From NCBI GenBank assembly GCA_964602515.1, contig CAZRRJ010000003.1:62001-126000 (forward strand): a stretch of 64,000 nt of DNA, written 5' to 3'. Position 1 is the stretch's first letter, and every line of letters begins with the position of its first letter. Source of the stretch: Carboxylicivirga sp964602515 (lineage in GTDB: Bacteria; Bacteroidota; Bacteroidia; Bacteroidales; Marinilabiliaceae). The notes beneath the pieces were generated by a model. The model made no database searches. It worked only from the letters and a program-made list of their open reading frames with translations, and was not told where the DNA came from. Shown here piece by piece: positions 28,988 through 37,365 of this stretch. The position numbers were made by a program, and so were the translations under genes.

Positions 28988-30517
28988 TTATCGGGCCTGA
29001 CTTTTTAAAATAGCAAATAATCGTTGCTCCATTTCATTTATTATTGCTTTGTGTGCCTCATCATCGGCCAACGAAACGGTCTCAAACGGGTCGTTGATGT
29101 AATCATATAATTCGGTACCAACAATTTTAGGCTGCTCATAAATACGCTGTTTGCGAAATGCACCTTGCAACCATACTGTATAGCGGTATCGCTTATTACG
29201 AATGGTGTAACCCATTATATTATTACCTCGTGGAAACTGACTAATGGCATATTCCTTCACTGCTACCTCAGGTTTTTGAAGTGCTGGTACCAGACTTGTC
29301 CCATCCAAATGTTCTTCGATTGGTAAACCACTTAACTCACAAAGTGTTGGATAAACATCTACAAACTCAGCCATGGTTGAAGCCACCCACCCCTTACCCA
29401 TCTGCGGTGTCGCAATGATTAATGGCGCCTTCACAGCCTGCTCAAAATTGGAATGCTTACACCAGATGCCATGGTCGCCCAGGTGCCAGCCATGGTCGCC
29501 CCACAATACAATCACGGTATTTTCGCGTAGTCCCAGCTCATCCAGTTTTTCAAGCACCTTGCCTATCTGCGCATCCACATAGCTCACACTGGCCCTATAG
29601 CCATGTATCAACTCCTTCTGCTTATCAACAGGCACCTGTCCCTGCTGTGGTATATCTGAGTAATTGCGTAATTCGCCCCAGGTATGGTAGGCGTATTCAG
29701 GAGCTCCTTTGGCCTTATCCATAAAGGTGGCCTGCTCAATGCTGCTACGCTCGTACATGTCCCAGTATTTTTTAGGTGCGGCGAAAGGCAAGTGTGGTTT
29801 ATGAAACCCCAATGCTAAAAAGAAGGGTTTATCATCGGCACTCATCTCTTCCAGCAAAGCCATGCCTTTAACAGCCACCGCTCCATCTTCGTAGGCATCA
29901 TCAGGCACATTGAGGCATTCTACCGATGGCGACAAACCTTTGCTCTTCAGATACTGATTGGTGGCTTTCCAGTCAAGCTTTTGCTTTCGGCTTTCCTGGT
30001 AAGCCTTGTGAATAGCTTTAGCCTGGTACTTGCCATTGGCCGGATACTTATAGCCATCGGCATAACGCAGGTGTTTATCTTCTTTGTAAGGGATGGTCCA
30101 GGAACCTGGATCATTGTTTTTAGCCCCGTGCATCAGCTTTCCAACCCCGGCCGTTTGATATCCATGTTGCCTAAAATACTGGGGCAAGGTCACCACACCG
30201 GGATTCACATCGCGCATATTGGTTTTTAAATCCCAAACTCTGGTCTGATCGGGACGCAAGCCACTGAATATACTTACCCGTGAAGGTGCACAAACTGCCT
30301 GCTGACAATAGGCATTTTCGAACAATACACCTTGCTTTGCCAATGCATCAATATTAGGGCTAATAATGCCCTTATCGCCATAGCAACCCAGCATGGGCTT
30401 TAAATCATCCACCGCAATAAAAAGTACGTTGGTATGCTGTTGCTTTTGTGCCGTACAGCTGGCCGCCAAATTCAATAGAACGGCCAGTATTATAATTACC
30501 CTACTAAAATTTTTCAT
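28988..30517 (-). CDS. Sulfatase, iduronate-2-sulfatase-like (S1 family)
   Basis: A protein of 509 residues with a lipobox-like LAASC (Cys21). The alkaline-phosphatase-fold sulfatase domain starts NVLFIAVDDLKPMLGCYGDK with metal-ligand Asp37/Asp38. The active-site motif is CAPSR with Cys76, which would be converted to formylglycine. Further sulfatase signatures are VGKLMHG, FFLALGFHKPHLPFAAPKKY, WGDHGWHLGDHGIWCKH and ELYDYINDPFETVSLA. These resemble iduronate-2-sulfatase-type S1 subfamilies. It would remove sulfate esters from a sulfated glycan. Its start lies 12 nt after the stop of the preceding sulfatase gene, so both belong to the operon that begins at 33390. Confidence 0.95.
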   Translation of the reverse strand: MKNFSRVIIILAVLLNLAASCTAQKQQHTNVLFIAVDDLKPMLGCYGDKGIISPNIDALAKQGVLFENAYCQQAVCAPSRVSIFSGLRPDQTRVWDLKTNMRDVNPGVVTLPQYFRQHGYQTAGVGKLMHGAKNNDPGSWTIPYKEDKHLRYADGYKYPANGKYQAKAIHKAYQESRKQKLDWKATNQYLKSKGLSPSVECLNVPDDAYEDGAVAVKGMALLEEMSADDKPFFLALGFHKPHLPFAAPKKYWDMYERSSIEQATFMDKAKGAPEYAYHTWGELRNYSDIPQQGQVPVDKQKELIHGYRASVSYVDAQIGKVLEKLDELGLRENTVIVLWGDHGWHLGDHGIWCKHSNFEQAVKAPLIIATPQMGKGWVASTMAEFVDVYPTLCELSGLPIEEHLDGTSLVPALQKPEVAVKEYAISQFPRGNNIMGYTIRNKRYRYTVWLQGAFRKQRIYEQPKIVGTELYDYINDPFETVSLADDEAHKAIINEMEQRLFAILKSQAR

Positions 30518-30529
30518 TTCAAACTGTGA

Positions 30530-32011
30530 TTAGTGTGCAGTCTTTTTCGACCACTTGTTTTTTGATGGATCCAATATCTCGGCATCAATAGATGCCCGCC
30601 ACTCTTTCACCAGCTGATGCAGCTCACTGGCCTTCTCAGGCATCTGCTCTGCCAGGTTATGCTGCTCGCCAATATCGTCTTTAAGATTGTAGAGTTCAAT
30701 TGCAGCCTCATCGTACCAGTCTATCAGCTTATAGTCGCCCAGTCGTACTGCAGTGCTATTACGGTCGCCAGTGCTGGTTGGGCGTCCCATAGGCGAGTGC
30801 CAGAAAATGGGTTTTTCCCTGTTAAATGTCTTGCCTTTAATAGCGCTAGTTACGTTCACACCATCCATATGGTCTTTGGGGCGTTGAGGCAATCCGGCCA
30901 TTTCCAGCACTGTTGGATAAATATCGGTACCTGTCACCAGGGCATCAGACACCTGCCCTTGCGGGGTTACTCCAGGCCATTTCACAATAAAAGCTTCGCG
31001 TATACCTCCCTCGTATAGCCAGCCTTTACCATAACGTAAAGGATAGTTACTGGTTGCCAGCTGACGCGTATTACCACGCGTAGACAGTCCCCCGTTATCA
31101 GCAGTAAAAATGATGATAGTATTATCAGCTACGCCCAGCTCTTCCAATGTCTGACACACCTTAGCCATACTCTGATCGATACTTTCAATCATAGCTGCAT
31201 ACACCGGAAAGTCCTGGCGCAGCTTGGTGTCACCCGTAATGGTTTTTTCGTACTCTGGTAAGTCATAGCTCATCTCCGACTTAAGCTTTTTCTTATATTT
31301 CTCCACCAACTCGGGTTTGGCTTCAAAGGGCGTATGTACCCCATAGTGCGACAAGAATACAAAGAACGGCTCATCGGGCTTTTGCTCCACATGCTGCTGC
31401 ATAAACTGAACTGTTTCATCTGTCAGGCGGTCGGTAATGTATTCACCTTCTTGCCCATCTTCCAGCCCGTGAATCTCTGTTTTTTTCAAGCCCTTGCGGC
31501 CTGCAGGCGTTGATTCGCCTTTACGGTATGGATACCAATAGGTAGGCGGTGAGCCGGCAGCACCACCTGCCACATTAATATCAAAGCCCTGTTTTTCGGG
31601 CATATTGCCTTCTTTATCTTTAAATAATAAATGCCATTTACCTGTAAAGAATGTGGCATAGCCTCCTTCCTTCAATGCCTCGGCAATGGTGACATCTTCG
31701 GCCACTAAGCCACCGCGACCAGGTACCTGGCCTCGTGCCGGGTATTTTCCTGTTATTACACCATAACGTGCCGGTACACAACGCGGATGAGCTGTATAAG
31801 CCTGCGTAAAGCGAATGCCTTCAGCAGCCAGCTGGTCAATGGCTGGCGTTTCGTAAAATTCAGAACCCTGACAGCTTAAATCCATCCAACCCAAATCATC
31901 GACATAAAAAATGAGGATATTAGGTTGCTTGTCAGCTTTGCGTGGCTTGGCCTGAACCCCTAATGTAAGCACTAAAGCCACCACAAATAATAAAGTTGCT
32001 TTCCCTATCAT
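30530..32011 (-). CDS. Sulfatase, arylsulfatase-like (S1 family), with CVPAR active-site motif
   Basis: A protein of 493 residues with signal peptide MIGKATLLFVVALVLTLGVQA. The sulfatase domain begins NILIFYVDDLGWMDLSCQGS, with metal ligands Asp38/Asp39. The active site reads CVPAR (Cys78), where the common form is CxPSR. The Cys, Pro and Arg needed for formylglycine conversion and catalysis are kept, but the Ser is Ala. Other signatures are FFTGKWHLLF, IIFTADNGGLSTRGN and ELYNLKDDIGEQHNLAE. It is expected to be a periplasmic exo-sulfatase of the same PUL. It starts 77 nt after the CBM-like gene stop and ends 12 nt before the next sulfatase. Confidence 0.93.
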   Translation of the reverse strand: MIGKATLLFVVALVLTLGVQAKPRKADKQPNILIFYVDDLGWMDLSCQGSEFYETPAIDQLAAEGIRFTQAYTAHPRCVPARYGVITGKYPARGQVPGRGGLVAEDVTIAEALKEGGYATFFTGKWHLLFKDKEGNMPEKQGFDINVAGGAAGSPPTYWYPYRKGESTPAGRKGLKKTEIHGLEDGQEGEYITDRLTDETVQFMQQHVEQKPDEPFFVFLSHYGVHTPFEAKPELVEKYKKKLKSEMSYDLPEYEKTITGDTKLRQDFPVYAAMIESIDQSMAKVCQTLEELGVADNTIIIFTADNGGLSTRGNTRQLATSNYPLRYGKGWLYEGGIREAFIVKWPGVTPQGQVSDALVTGTDIYPTVLEMAGLPQRPKDHMDGVNVTSAIKGKTFNREKPIFWHSPMGRPTSTGDRNSTAVRLGDYKLIDWYDEAAIELYNLKDDIGEQHNLAEQMPEKASELHQLVKEWRASIDAEILDPSKNKWSKKTAH

Positions 32012-32088
32012 TATATAAATCTACATTATTAATCGTAAATGACCTTTGTTTTCTTTAAAAGGCCTTTTAACAAAATCAATCCAGCCTA

Positions 32089-33390
32089 CTATTGCTTGGT
32101 TACTTTTTTACGAATGGTTTGCCCACCGGCCTCTACCGACACAATGTATACACCTTTACTTAAGCCTGTAACATTCAACTGCTTGCTGCCAGTATAGTTA
32201 CTTGCCATTTTCTGACCTGTTAAACTAAACACCTCCACCTTATTCACCTTTGCATCGGTCATGATTCTAAGCTCCGATTGCATTGGGTTGGGGTAAAAAA
32301 TGATGTCACTCGTAACCTTTTCAATGAATGTAGGTGTGCCTTCTTCAATAGTAATATCATCAATCCAGATGTTATAGGATTGTGTTCCGGTCACTGTTTT
32401 ATCTGCTGTATAAAAAAGAATAAGACGTGTTACGCCACTGGTTGGGTTAGCCACCACTTCTACAGTACCTGAGTAAATAGCATAGGTTTCTGTTAACGCA
32501 CTCCATTCCGCTGAGTTTTCAACAAATCCTAACTTAGCAACCCCAAGTCCGCCAGCATCTGTTTTGGCTTTGAAAGTAACGGTATAAGTCCCCGCAGGGA
32601 TATTAACTGTTCTAAACCTGAAATCAGAGCCTTCTTTGGTTGTGATGGCAATTTTCATTGCCTTAACACCTGAGGCAGCATCAGCATCTACAGTTGCGAG
32701 GTATTCAGTGGTATTATTACCTCTCCAAAAACGGTCAAACACTTGCGGGTCTGTTGTTGGCCACATATCCATTTCACCATCTGTTGCATTCTGTTTCGCC
32801 AGCTCATCATTAATGGTGTAAGCAGTCGACTCAAAATCTTCGGTAAACGGAAAGCTTGTATAATCAGGAGTAACCGGGTCAACCGGATCCACACCTGTTG
32901 CACTCACGCCGTAAAACAAATCATCTGCCACAAATGTCATAGGAGCAGCTGTTGTTCCGCTACCACATTGTAATATAAACTTACTAATCGTTTTTACTTC
33001 TGTTTGTTCATAAGTATACTTAAAGAACTCCCAAAAATCAGTTTGTGTAAATGCACCCTTAACAAGTTCTGATGAACCATCGGTAAATACAATTTTAAAT
33101 TTCGCAATCTCACCTGCTGTCCCTTTGGCCCAAAAAGATACTTCATAAGCATCAATATCTACATCAACACCTACATCTTTAATCTGAGCTCCTTTGTTTG
33201 TTTCGCCTTCAACCCGGTAAGCCTGGTTTGAATCATGTCCGGGTGTTACAATTGTTCGACTAACGGCACCGCTGTTAATCCAGGTATCATCTCCATTCTC
33301 AAAATCGGCATTACCTACCAAATTGGTTTGTGCGTATATTGATCCACTTAGCCCAATAAGTAAAAGTGTAAGAAATTTTTTCATATCCAT
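32089..33390 (-). CDS. Secreted CBM-like protein with T9SS type A sorting domain
   Basis: A protein of 433 residues; ATG at 33390 or 33384 are equally possible starts. After the signal peptide (MKKFLTLLLIGLSGSIYAQ) there is a CBM4/9-like beta-sandwich (NLVGNADFENGDDTWINSG, EVSFWAKG). A second jelly-roll-like domain follows (FPFTEDFESTAYTIND, TYTVTFKAKTDAGGLG, YNIWIDDITIEEGT). The end is a type A sorting tail (IIFYPNPMQSELRIM to KKVTKQ). No catalytic domain is visible. The second domain resembles the C-terminal module of the divergent GH-sulfatase fusion, suggesting that both bind the same glycan. It is first in the minus-strand sulfatase operon. Confidence 0.88.
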   Translation of the reverse strand: MDMKKFLTLLLIGLSGSIYAQTNLVGNADFENGDDTWINSGAVSRTIVTPGHDSNQAYRVEGETNKGAQIKDVGVDVDIDAYEVSFWAKGTAGEIAKFKIVFTDGSSELVKGAFTQTDFWEFFKYTYEQTEVKTISKFILQCGSGTTAAPMTFVADDLFYGVSATGVDPVDPVTPDYTSFPFTEDFESTAYTINDELAKQNATDGEMDMWPTTDPQVFDRFWRGNNTTEYLATVDADAASGVKAMKIAITTKEGSDFRFRTVNIPAGTYTVTFKAKTDAGGLGVAKLGFVENSAEWSALTETYAIYSGTVEVVANPTSGVTRLILFYTADKTVTGTQSYNIWIDDITIEEGTPTFIEKVTSDIIFYPNPMQSELRIMTDAKVNKVEVFSLTGQKMASNYTGSKQLNVTGLSKGVYIVSVEAGGQTIRKKVTKQ

Positions 33391-33412
33391 TTGAATTTAA
33401 AATTTGCTTGTA

Positions 33413-33479
33413 CTAAAATATTTATAAACCAACAGGATAGTGGTTGATAAATCGTTCGGTATGGATGTAAATATGATTC
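33413..33479 (-). promoter_or_regulatory. Probable HTCS operator and promoter of the sulfatase operon (site B)
   Basis: On the minus strand GAATCATATTTACATCC (from 33479) and GAACGATTTATCAACC (from 33457) form a direct repeat with 22-bp period. A -7-like box TATTTTAG starts at 33420, 37 nt after the start of the second repeat. The first gene starts 51 nt beyond the repeats. It forms a divergent pair with the plus-strand site at 33491. Confidence 0.6.
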
Positions 33480-33490
33480 AGATTCAATTG

Positions 33491-33557
33491 GAACGATTTA
33501 TCAACCTTGGTAGAACGATATCCATAACATACTAATAAGCAGTTGCTTTTAGCTTTA
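33491..33557 (+). promoter_or_regulatory. Probable HTCS operator and promoter of the GH-sulfatase gene (site C)
   Basis: GAACGATTTATCAACC (33491) and GAACGATATCCATAAC (33513) repeat with 22-bp period. A -7-like box TAGCTTTA (one mismatch from TAnnTTTG) starts at 33550, again 37 nt after the second repeat. The first 16 bases are an exact inverted copy of those at 33442-33457 in site B. The start codon is at 33589. Confidence 0.6.
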
Positions 33558-33588
33558 CTATCTAATGCAACCAGTTTAAATATACACT

Positions 33589-36500
33589 ATGAATAAATCA
33601 CTACTGCTTATACTAGCTGGCTTACTTTTGGGGCCTGTTATACTGCTGTTACAAGCACAAAACCAACGCCAGTTTTTTGACGATAACTGGCAAGAGAAGG
33701 CATTTACCGAGCCGGGTACTTCTACACCCATAGAGCTTAAACAAGCCAGCAATCCCGATGCCACCATTAGTATTGATGTCAATACCATTATCAATAAAGT
33801 GCTGCCCACGCACTTTGGCGTTAACACCACATTTCGCAATGGCAACGACCAGCTGAGCCGAACACACCTGTACACAAATGCTGGTATTGGCTCCATGCGT
33901 TATCCGGCCGGAAGCGGATCAAATATCTATTTTTACGATGGCAACAGTCCCAATAATTTTCGGATTGATTTTAACCCTATTGACGGCACTAAAAGTGCGA
34001 ATATGACACCTGAGCTTTTTGTAAAATTTAAGAACAATGCCAACAGTGAAGCCACTGTGGTGGTTAATTACTTTTATGCTCGCTATGGAATTACTACTGA
34101 GGGCACACGTTCAGCCCGTGTTCAGCAGGCAGCCAAATATGCAGCCGGGTTTGTACGTAAGCTCAATATTGACCTAAAAGCCAATATTAAATACTGGGAA
34201 ATTGGCAACGAATGCTATGGTAAATGGGAAGAAGGCTACGAGATAGATGGCGTTATCACCACAGGTAAAGAATATGGCGAAGATTTTTGCGTATTTGCCG
34301 AAGCTATGAAGGCCATTGACCCATCAATAAAAGTGGGGGTTGTGGTTACACGCGATGACGACGACTGGAACAGCACCCTCCTACCCGAAGTGCAAAACCA
34401 TGCCGATTTCCTGGTGGTACATAATTACTTTACTTCGGTAAAGGAAGCCACAGCTGAAAACATATTAGGAAGTGTGCCACAAGTGGAGAGTGTGCATACA
34501 ACACTGCTCAACTGCGTGGAAAAGTATACCGATAAAGCCCGCAACTACTTTCCAGTAGCCATGACCGAATTTAACTCGCGTGGATCTGTTAATTGTACAA
34601 TGGTCAATGGCATATTTGTAACACGTGTACTGGCCGAAGCTATCAAGCATGGTTATGGCATGGTGGATCTGTGGGTATCGGAGTGGAAATGGAGTGAGAC
34701 GGCCCAGGAAAGTAAAGGCTTTCTGGCTAAAGATGATCCTGCTCAGGCTGATTATACGCCCCGCCAAAGTTATATCCCCTTCCAGTACTTTAAACGCAGC
34801 TTTGGCGATCAGATGGTGAAATGCACATCAGATAATGCCGATATACAGGTTTATGCATCCACCTTCAGTAGTGGCGAAACAGGACTTATCATCATCAACA
34901 GTAACGCCACAGCAAAAACCGTTAAGCTCGATCTGGAAGCACTGAACGCCGAAGAAGCTGACATTTACTGGCACGAGTTTTATGCCAACAGCATTGAGGC
35001 AAATGACAAAAAATTCTATATCAATGGCCAATCGGGCAATACGGCAGGTGGAGGACCCAATGACTTTGCCACCATAGCGCCTTATAAAGCAAGGTACACC
35101 AACGAACATGTGATTGAAGCCAGGAAATACAGTGTTAATTTTCTGGTGCTTAAACCCAAGGCTACTAAACCTGATTACAATGTGCTGATGATAGCCGTTG
35201 ACGACCTCAAACCATTATTAAACTGCTATGGCGAAACACAGATACACACCCCCAATATTGATCGACTGGCCGAGCAAGGAGTAGTTTTTACCAAGGCCTA
35301 CTGCCAATGGGCTGTTTGCGGGCCTTCACGGGCCAGTATTATGACTGGTCAAACGCCTGATGGCACCGGTATTCGTAACCTAAGCTCTAAACTGCGAGAT
35401 GAACGACCTGATTTGATTACCCTGCCTGAGTATTTTGGTAATCAGGGTTACGCAACAGCCGGATGCGGTAAAATATTTGATCCTCGTAATGTGGATGAGT
35501 ACCATGATGTTTACAGTTGGTCGGTTCCATACACGCAACCTGGCAGCTACACCTATCCGGAACACTACCCGCCGTTTGTAAAAGGCACCAATTACCGTGT
35601 GAGTGCCAATACTGCCACGGAACAAGGTCCGGAAGGTGTGGATGACGATGGCTATACTGATGGACAGATTGCCCTGGATGCACTCACTAAGCTGGACGCA
35701 TTAAGCCAAAACAACCAGCCATTTTTCATGGCTGTAGGATTTAAAAAGCCACACATTCCTTTTGTGGCTCCTAAAAAGTACTGGGATCTGTACGACCGTA
35801 GCAGCATCGACTTGGCTGCCTTTCAGAAAGTAGCCACGGGCAGTCCTGACTATGCCTATCACACACCTGAACCCATTGGTTACGATGACATACCAGGCAC
35901 CTGGACCTATAACGATCCTACTCTAGGAGATGGCCTGTTAACTCCCGATGACCAGCGCCAGCTGCTTCATGGCTACTATGCTTGTGTATCTTATATTGAT
36001 GCACAGGTGGGTAAGCTACTTGACAAGCTGGAAGAAACAAATATGGCTGAAAATACAGTTATCCTGCTCTTTGGCGATCATGGCTATCACCTGGGTGACC
36101 ACAACCAGTGGGGCAAGCACACTCAGTTTGAACATTCGGCAAGGGCTCCGCTTATTATCAGTTCACCCAAAGGCATCAGCGGTAAGCACCATGTACCGGT
36201 TGAGTTTGTAGATATCTATCCTACGCTGTGCGACCTGGCGGGCCTGGATATTCCTTCATCGAAGTTACAAGGTGAAAGCCTCACTCCTGTTCTCATGGGT
36301 GAAGCAATCAATAAGGATATGGCTGTTACAGAATACCGCTCAGGCGGGGGTTCCAGCTACTCATTCAGAACAGAACGCTACCGACTTACCCTCTGGATGC
36401 AAGGCAGTAACGACCGCACCGACTTGAGCGATTGGGATGCTACGCGCATTAAAGCCATTGAGCTTTATGACTATGAGGATGACCCACAGGAAACCACTAA

Positions 36501-37362
36501 CCTGGCAAATAAGGCAGCTTACACATCCGTTGTGGAGGAGCTAAAAACTAAAGCAGGCAACTGGTGGACACAGCAGTATAACTTTCTAAGCAATCAGCCA
36601 ACAGGTGCCTTAAGTATTCCATTCATTGAGCATTTTGAAAACTACCAGCTAAATGATGCCTTTAACGGCGATTACTGGTTGAATAGTGAGTCGATTTGGG
36701 AACGCTTATGGCAAGGTGAATACCTGAATAGTTTTGAAGCGAAGGTAATGGACGATACCAATAACGAAGGCAGCCAGGCATTAGAGCTAACATTCACTCC
36801 CAAAGTAAGTGCCGATAATGGCCAGCTTATTAAACTTCAGACCATCGACCTGCAAAGTTTTGGCGGCAGCCATTTCATTGTTTCATATAAAGCCAGAACT
36901 GATGCAGAAGGACAGAGTAATGTAAAAACAGGCACTACTGAACAAGCTGATGAGTGGCACACCCTAACTACCAATTACCAGTACTTTTTCGATACTGTAT
37001 CGCTCAATAATAACCGTTTAGCTCTTTACTTCAAAAATATAAGTTTAACACCCAGCCAGTCTTATAAAGTATGGATAGATGACTTGAAAATATCCTATAC
37101 ATCTGTAACGGAAGCATATGATATTAAGGAGAAGCATAGTCAGACAGTGGTGATATATCCGAATCCTGCCACTGACAAATTACATTTTAAATCATCGCAA
37201 GCCTTTAATAGAGTAAGCATCCTTAATACCAAAGGGCAAGTAATTTTACGTCAGTGGGATGTACAAAATACAGTTGATATCTCTAACCTGGCTACAGGCA
37301 TCTATTTTATTGAACTAAGCATTGGTCAACAACGCAGCATACACAAATTTATTAAAAGGTAA
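33589..37362 (+). CDS. Bifunctional glycoside hydrolase-sulfatase with CBM-like module and T9SS type A domain
   Basis: A single uninterrupted frame of 1257 residues. After a signal peptide (about 1-24), residues 60-520 form a TIM-barrel glycosidase of the clan GH-A type, resembling alpha-L-arabinofuranosidase/GH39/GH51-like enzymes. The likely acid/base is Glu208 (YWEIGNECYGKW) and the likely nucleophile Glu327 (PVAMTEFNSRG). Residues about 529-1000 are a complete S1 sulfatase (NVLMIAVDDLKPLLNCYGET; active site CGPSR with Cys577; FGDHGYHLGDHNQWGKH), paralogous to the sulfatase at 28988-30517. A jelly-roll or CBM-like module follows (about 1010-1165, FIEHFENYQLND). The tail is a type A sorting domain (VVIYPNPATDKLHF to KFIKR). 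It should desulfate and cleave the same glycan outside the cell. It leads a two-gene plus-strand unit. Confidence 0.93.
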   Translation: MNKSLLLILAGLLLGPVILLLQAQNQRQFFDDNWQEKAFTEPGTSTPIELKQASNPDATISIDVNTIINKVLPTHFGVNTTFRNGNDQLSRTHLYTNAGIGSMRYPAGSGSNIYFYDGNSPNNFRIDFNPIDGTKSANMTPELFVKFKNNANSEATVVVNYFYARYGITTEGTRSARVQQAAKYAAGFVRKLNIDLKANIKYWEIGNECYGKWEEGYEIDGVITTGKEYGEDFCVFAEAMKAIDPSIKVGVVVTRDDDDWNSTLLPEVQNHADFLVVHNYFTSVKEATAENILGSVPQVESVHTTLLNCVEKYTDKARNYFPVAMTEFNSRGSVNCTMVNGIFVTRVLAEAIKHGYGMVDLWVSEWKWSETAQESKGFLAKDDPAQADYTPRQSYIPFQYFKRSFGDQMVKCTSDNADIQVYASTFSSGETGLIIINSNATAKTVKLDLEALNAEEADIYWHEFYANSIEANDKKFYINGQSGNTAGGGPNDFATIAPYKARYTNEHVIEARKYSVNFLVLKPKATKPDYNVLMIAVDDLKPLLNCYGETQIHTPNIDRLAEQGVVFTKAYCQWAVCGPSRASIMTGQTPDGTGIRNLSSKLRDERPDLITLPEYFGNQGYATAGCGKIFDPRNVDEYHDVYSWSVPYTQPGSYTYPEHYPPFVKGTNYRVSANTATEQGPEGVDDDGYTDGQIALDALTKLDALSQNNQPFFMAVGFKKPHIPFVAPKKYWDLYDRSSIDLAAFQKVATGSPDYAYHTPEPIGYDDIPGTWTYNDPTLGDGLLTPDDQRQLLHGYYACVSYIDAQVGKLLDKLEETNMAENTVILLFGDHGYHLGDHNQWGKHTQFEHSARAPLIISSPKGISGKHHVPVEFVDIYPTLCDLAGLDIPSSKLQGESLTPVLMGEAINKDMAVTEYRSGGGSSYSFRTERYRLTLWMQGSNDRTDLSDWDATRIKAIELYDYEDDPQETTNLANKAAYTSVVEELKTKAGNWWTQQYNFLSNQPTGALSIPFIEHFENYQLNDAFNGDYWLNSESIWERLWQGEYLNSFEAKVMDDTNNEGSQALELTFTPKVSADNGQLIKLQTIDLQSFGGSHFIVSYKARTDAEGQSNVKTGTTEQADEWHTLTTNYQYFFDTVSLNNNRLALYFKNISLTPSQSYKVWIDDLKISYTSVTEAYDIKEKHSQTVVIYPNPATDKLHFKSSQAFNRVSILNTKGQVILRQWDVQNTVDISNLATGIYFIELSIGQQRSIHKFIKR

Positions 37363-37365
37363 GGC

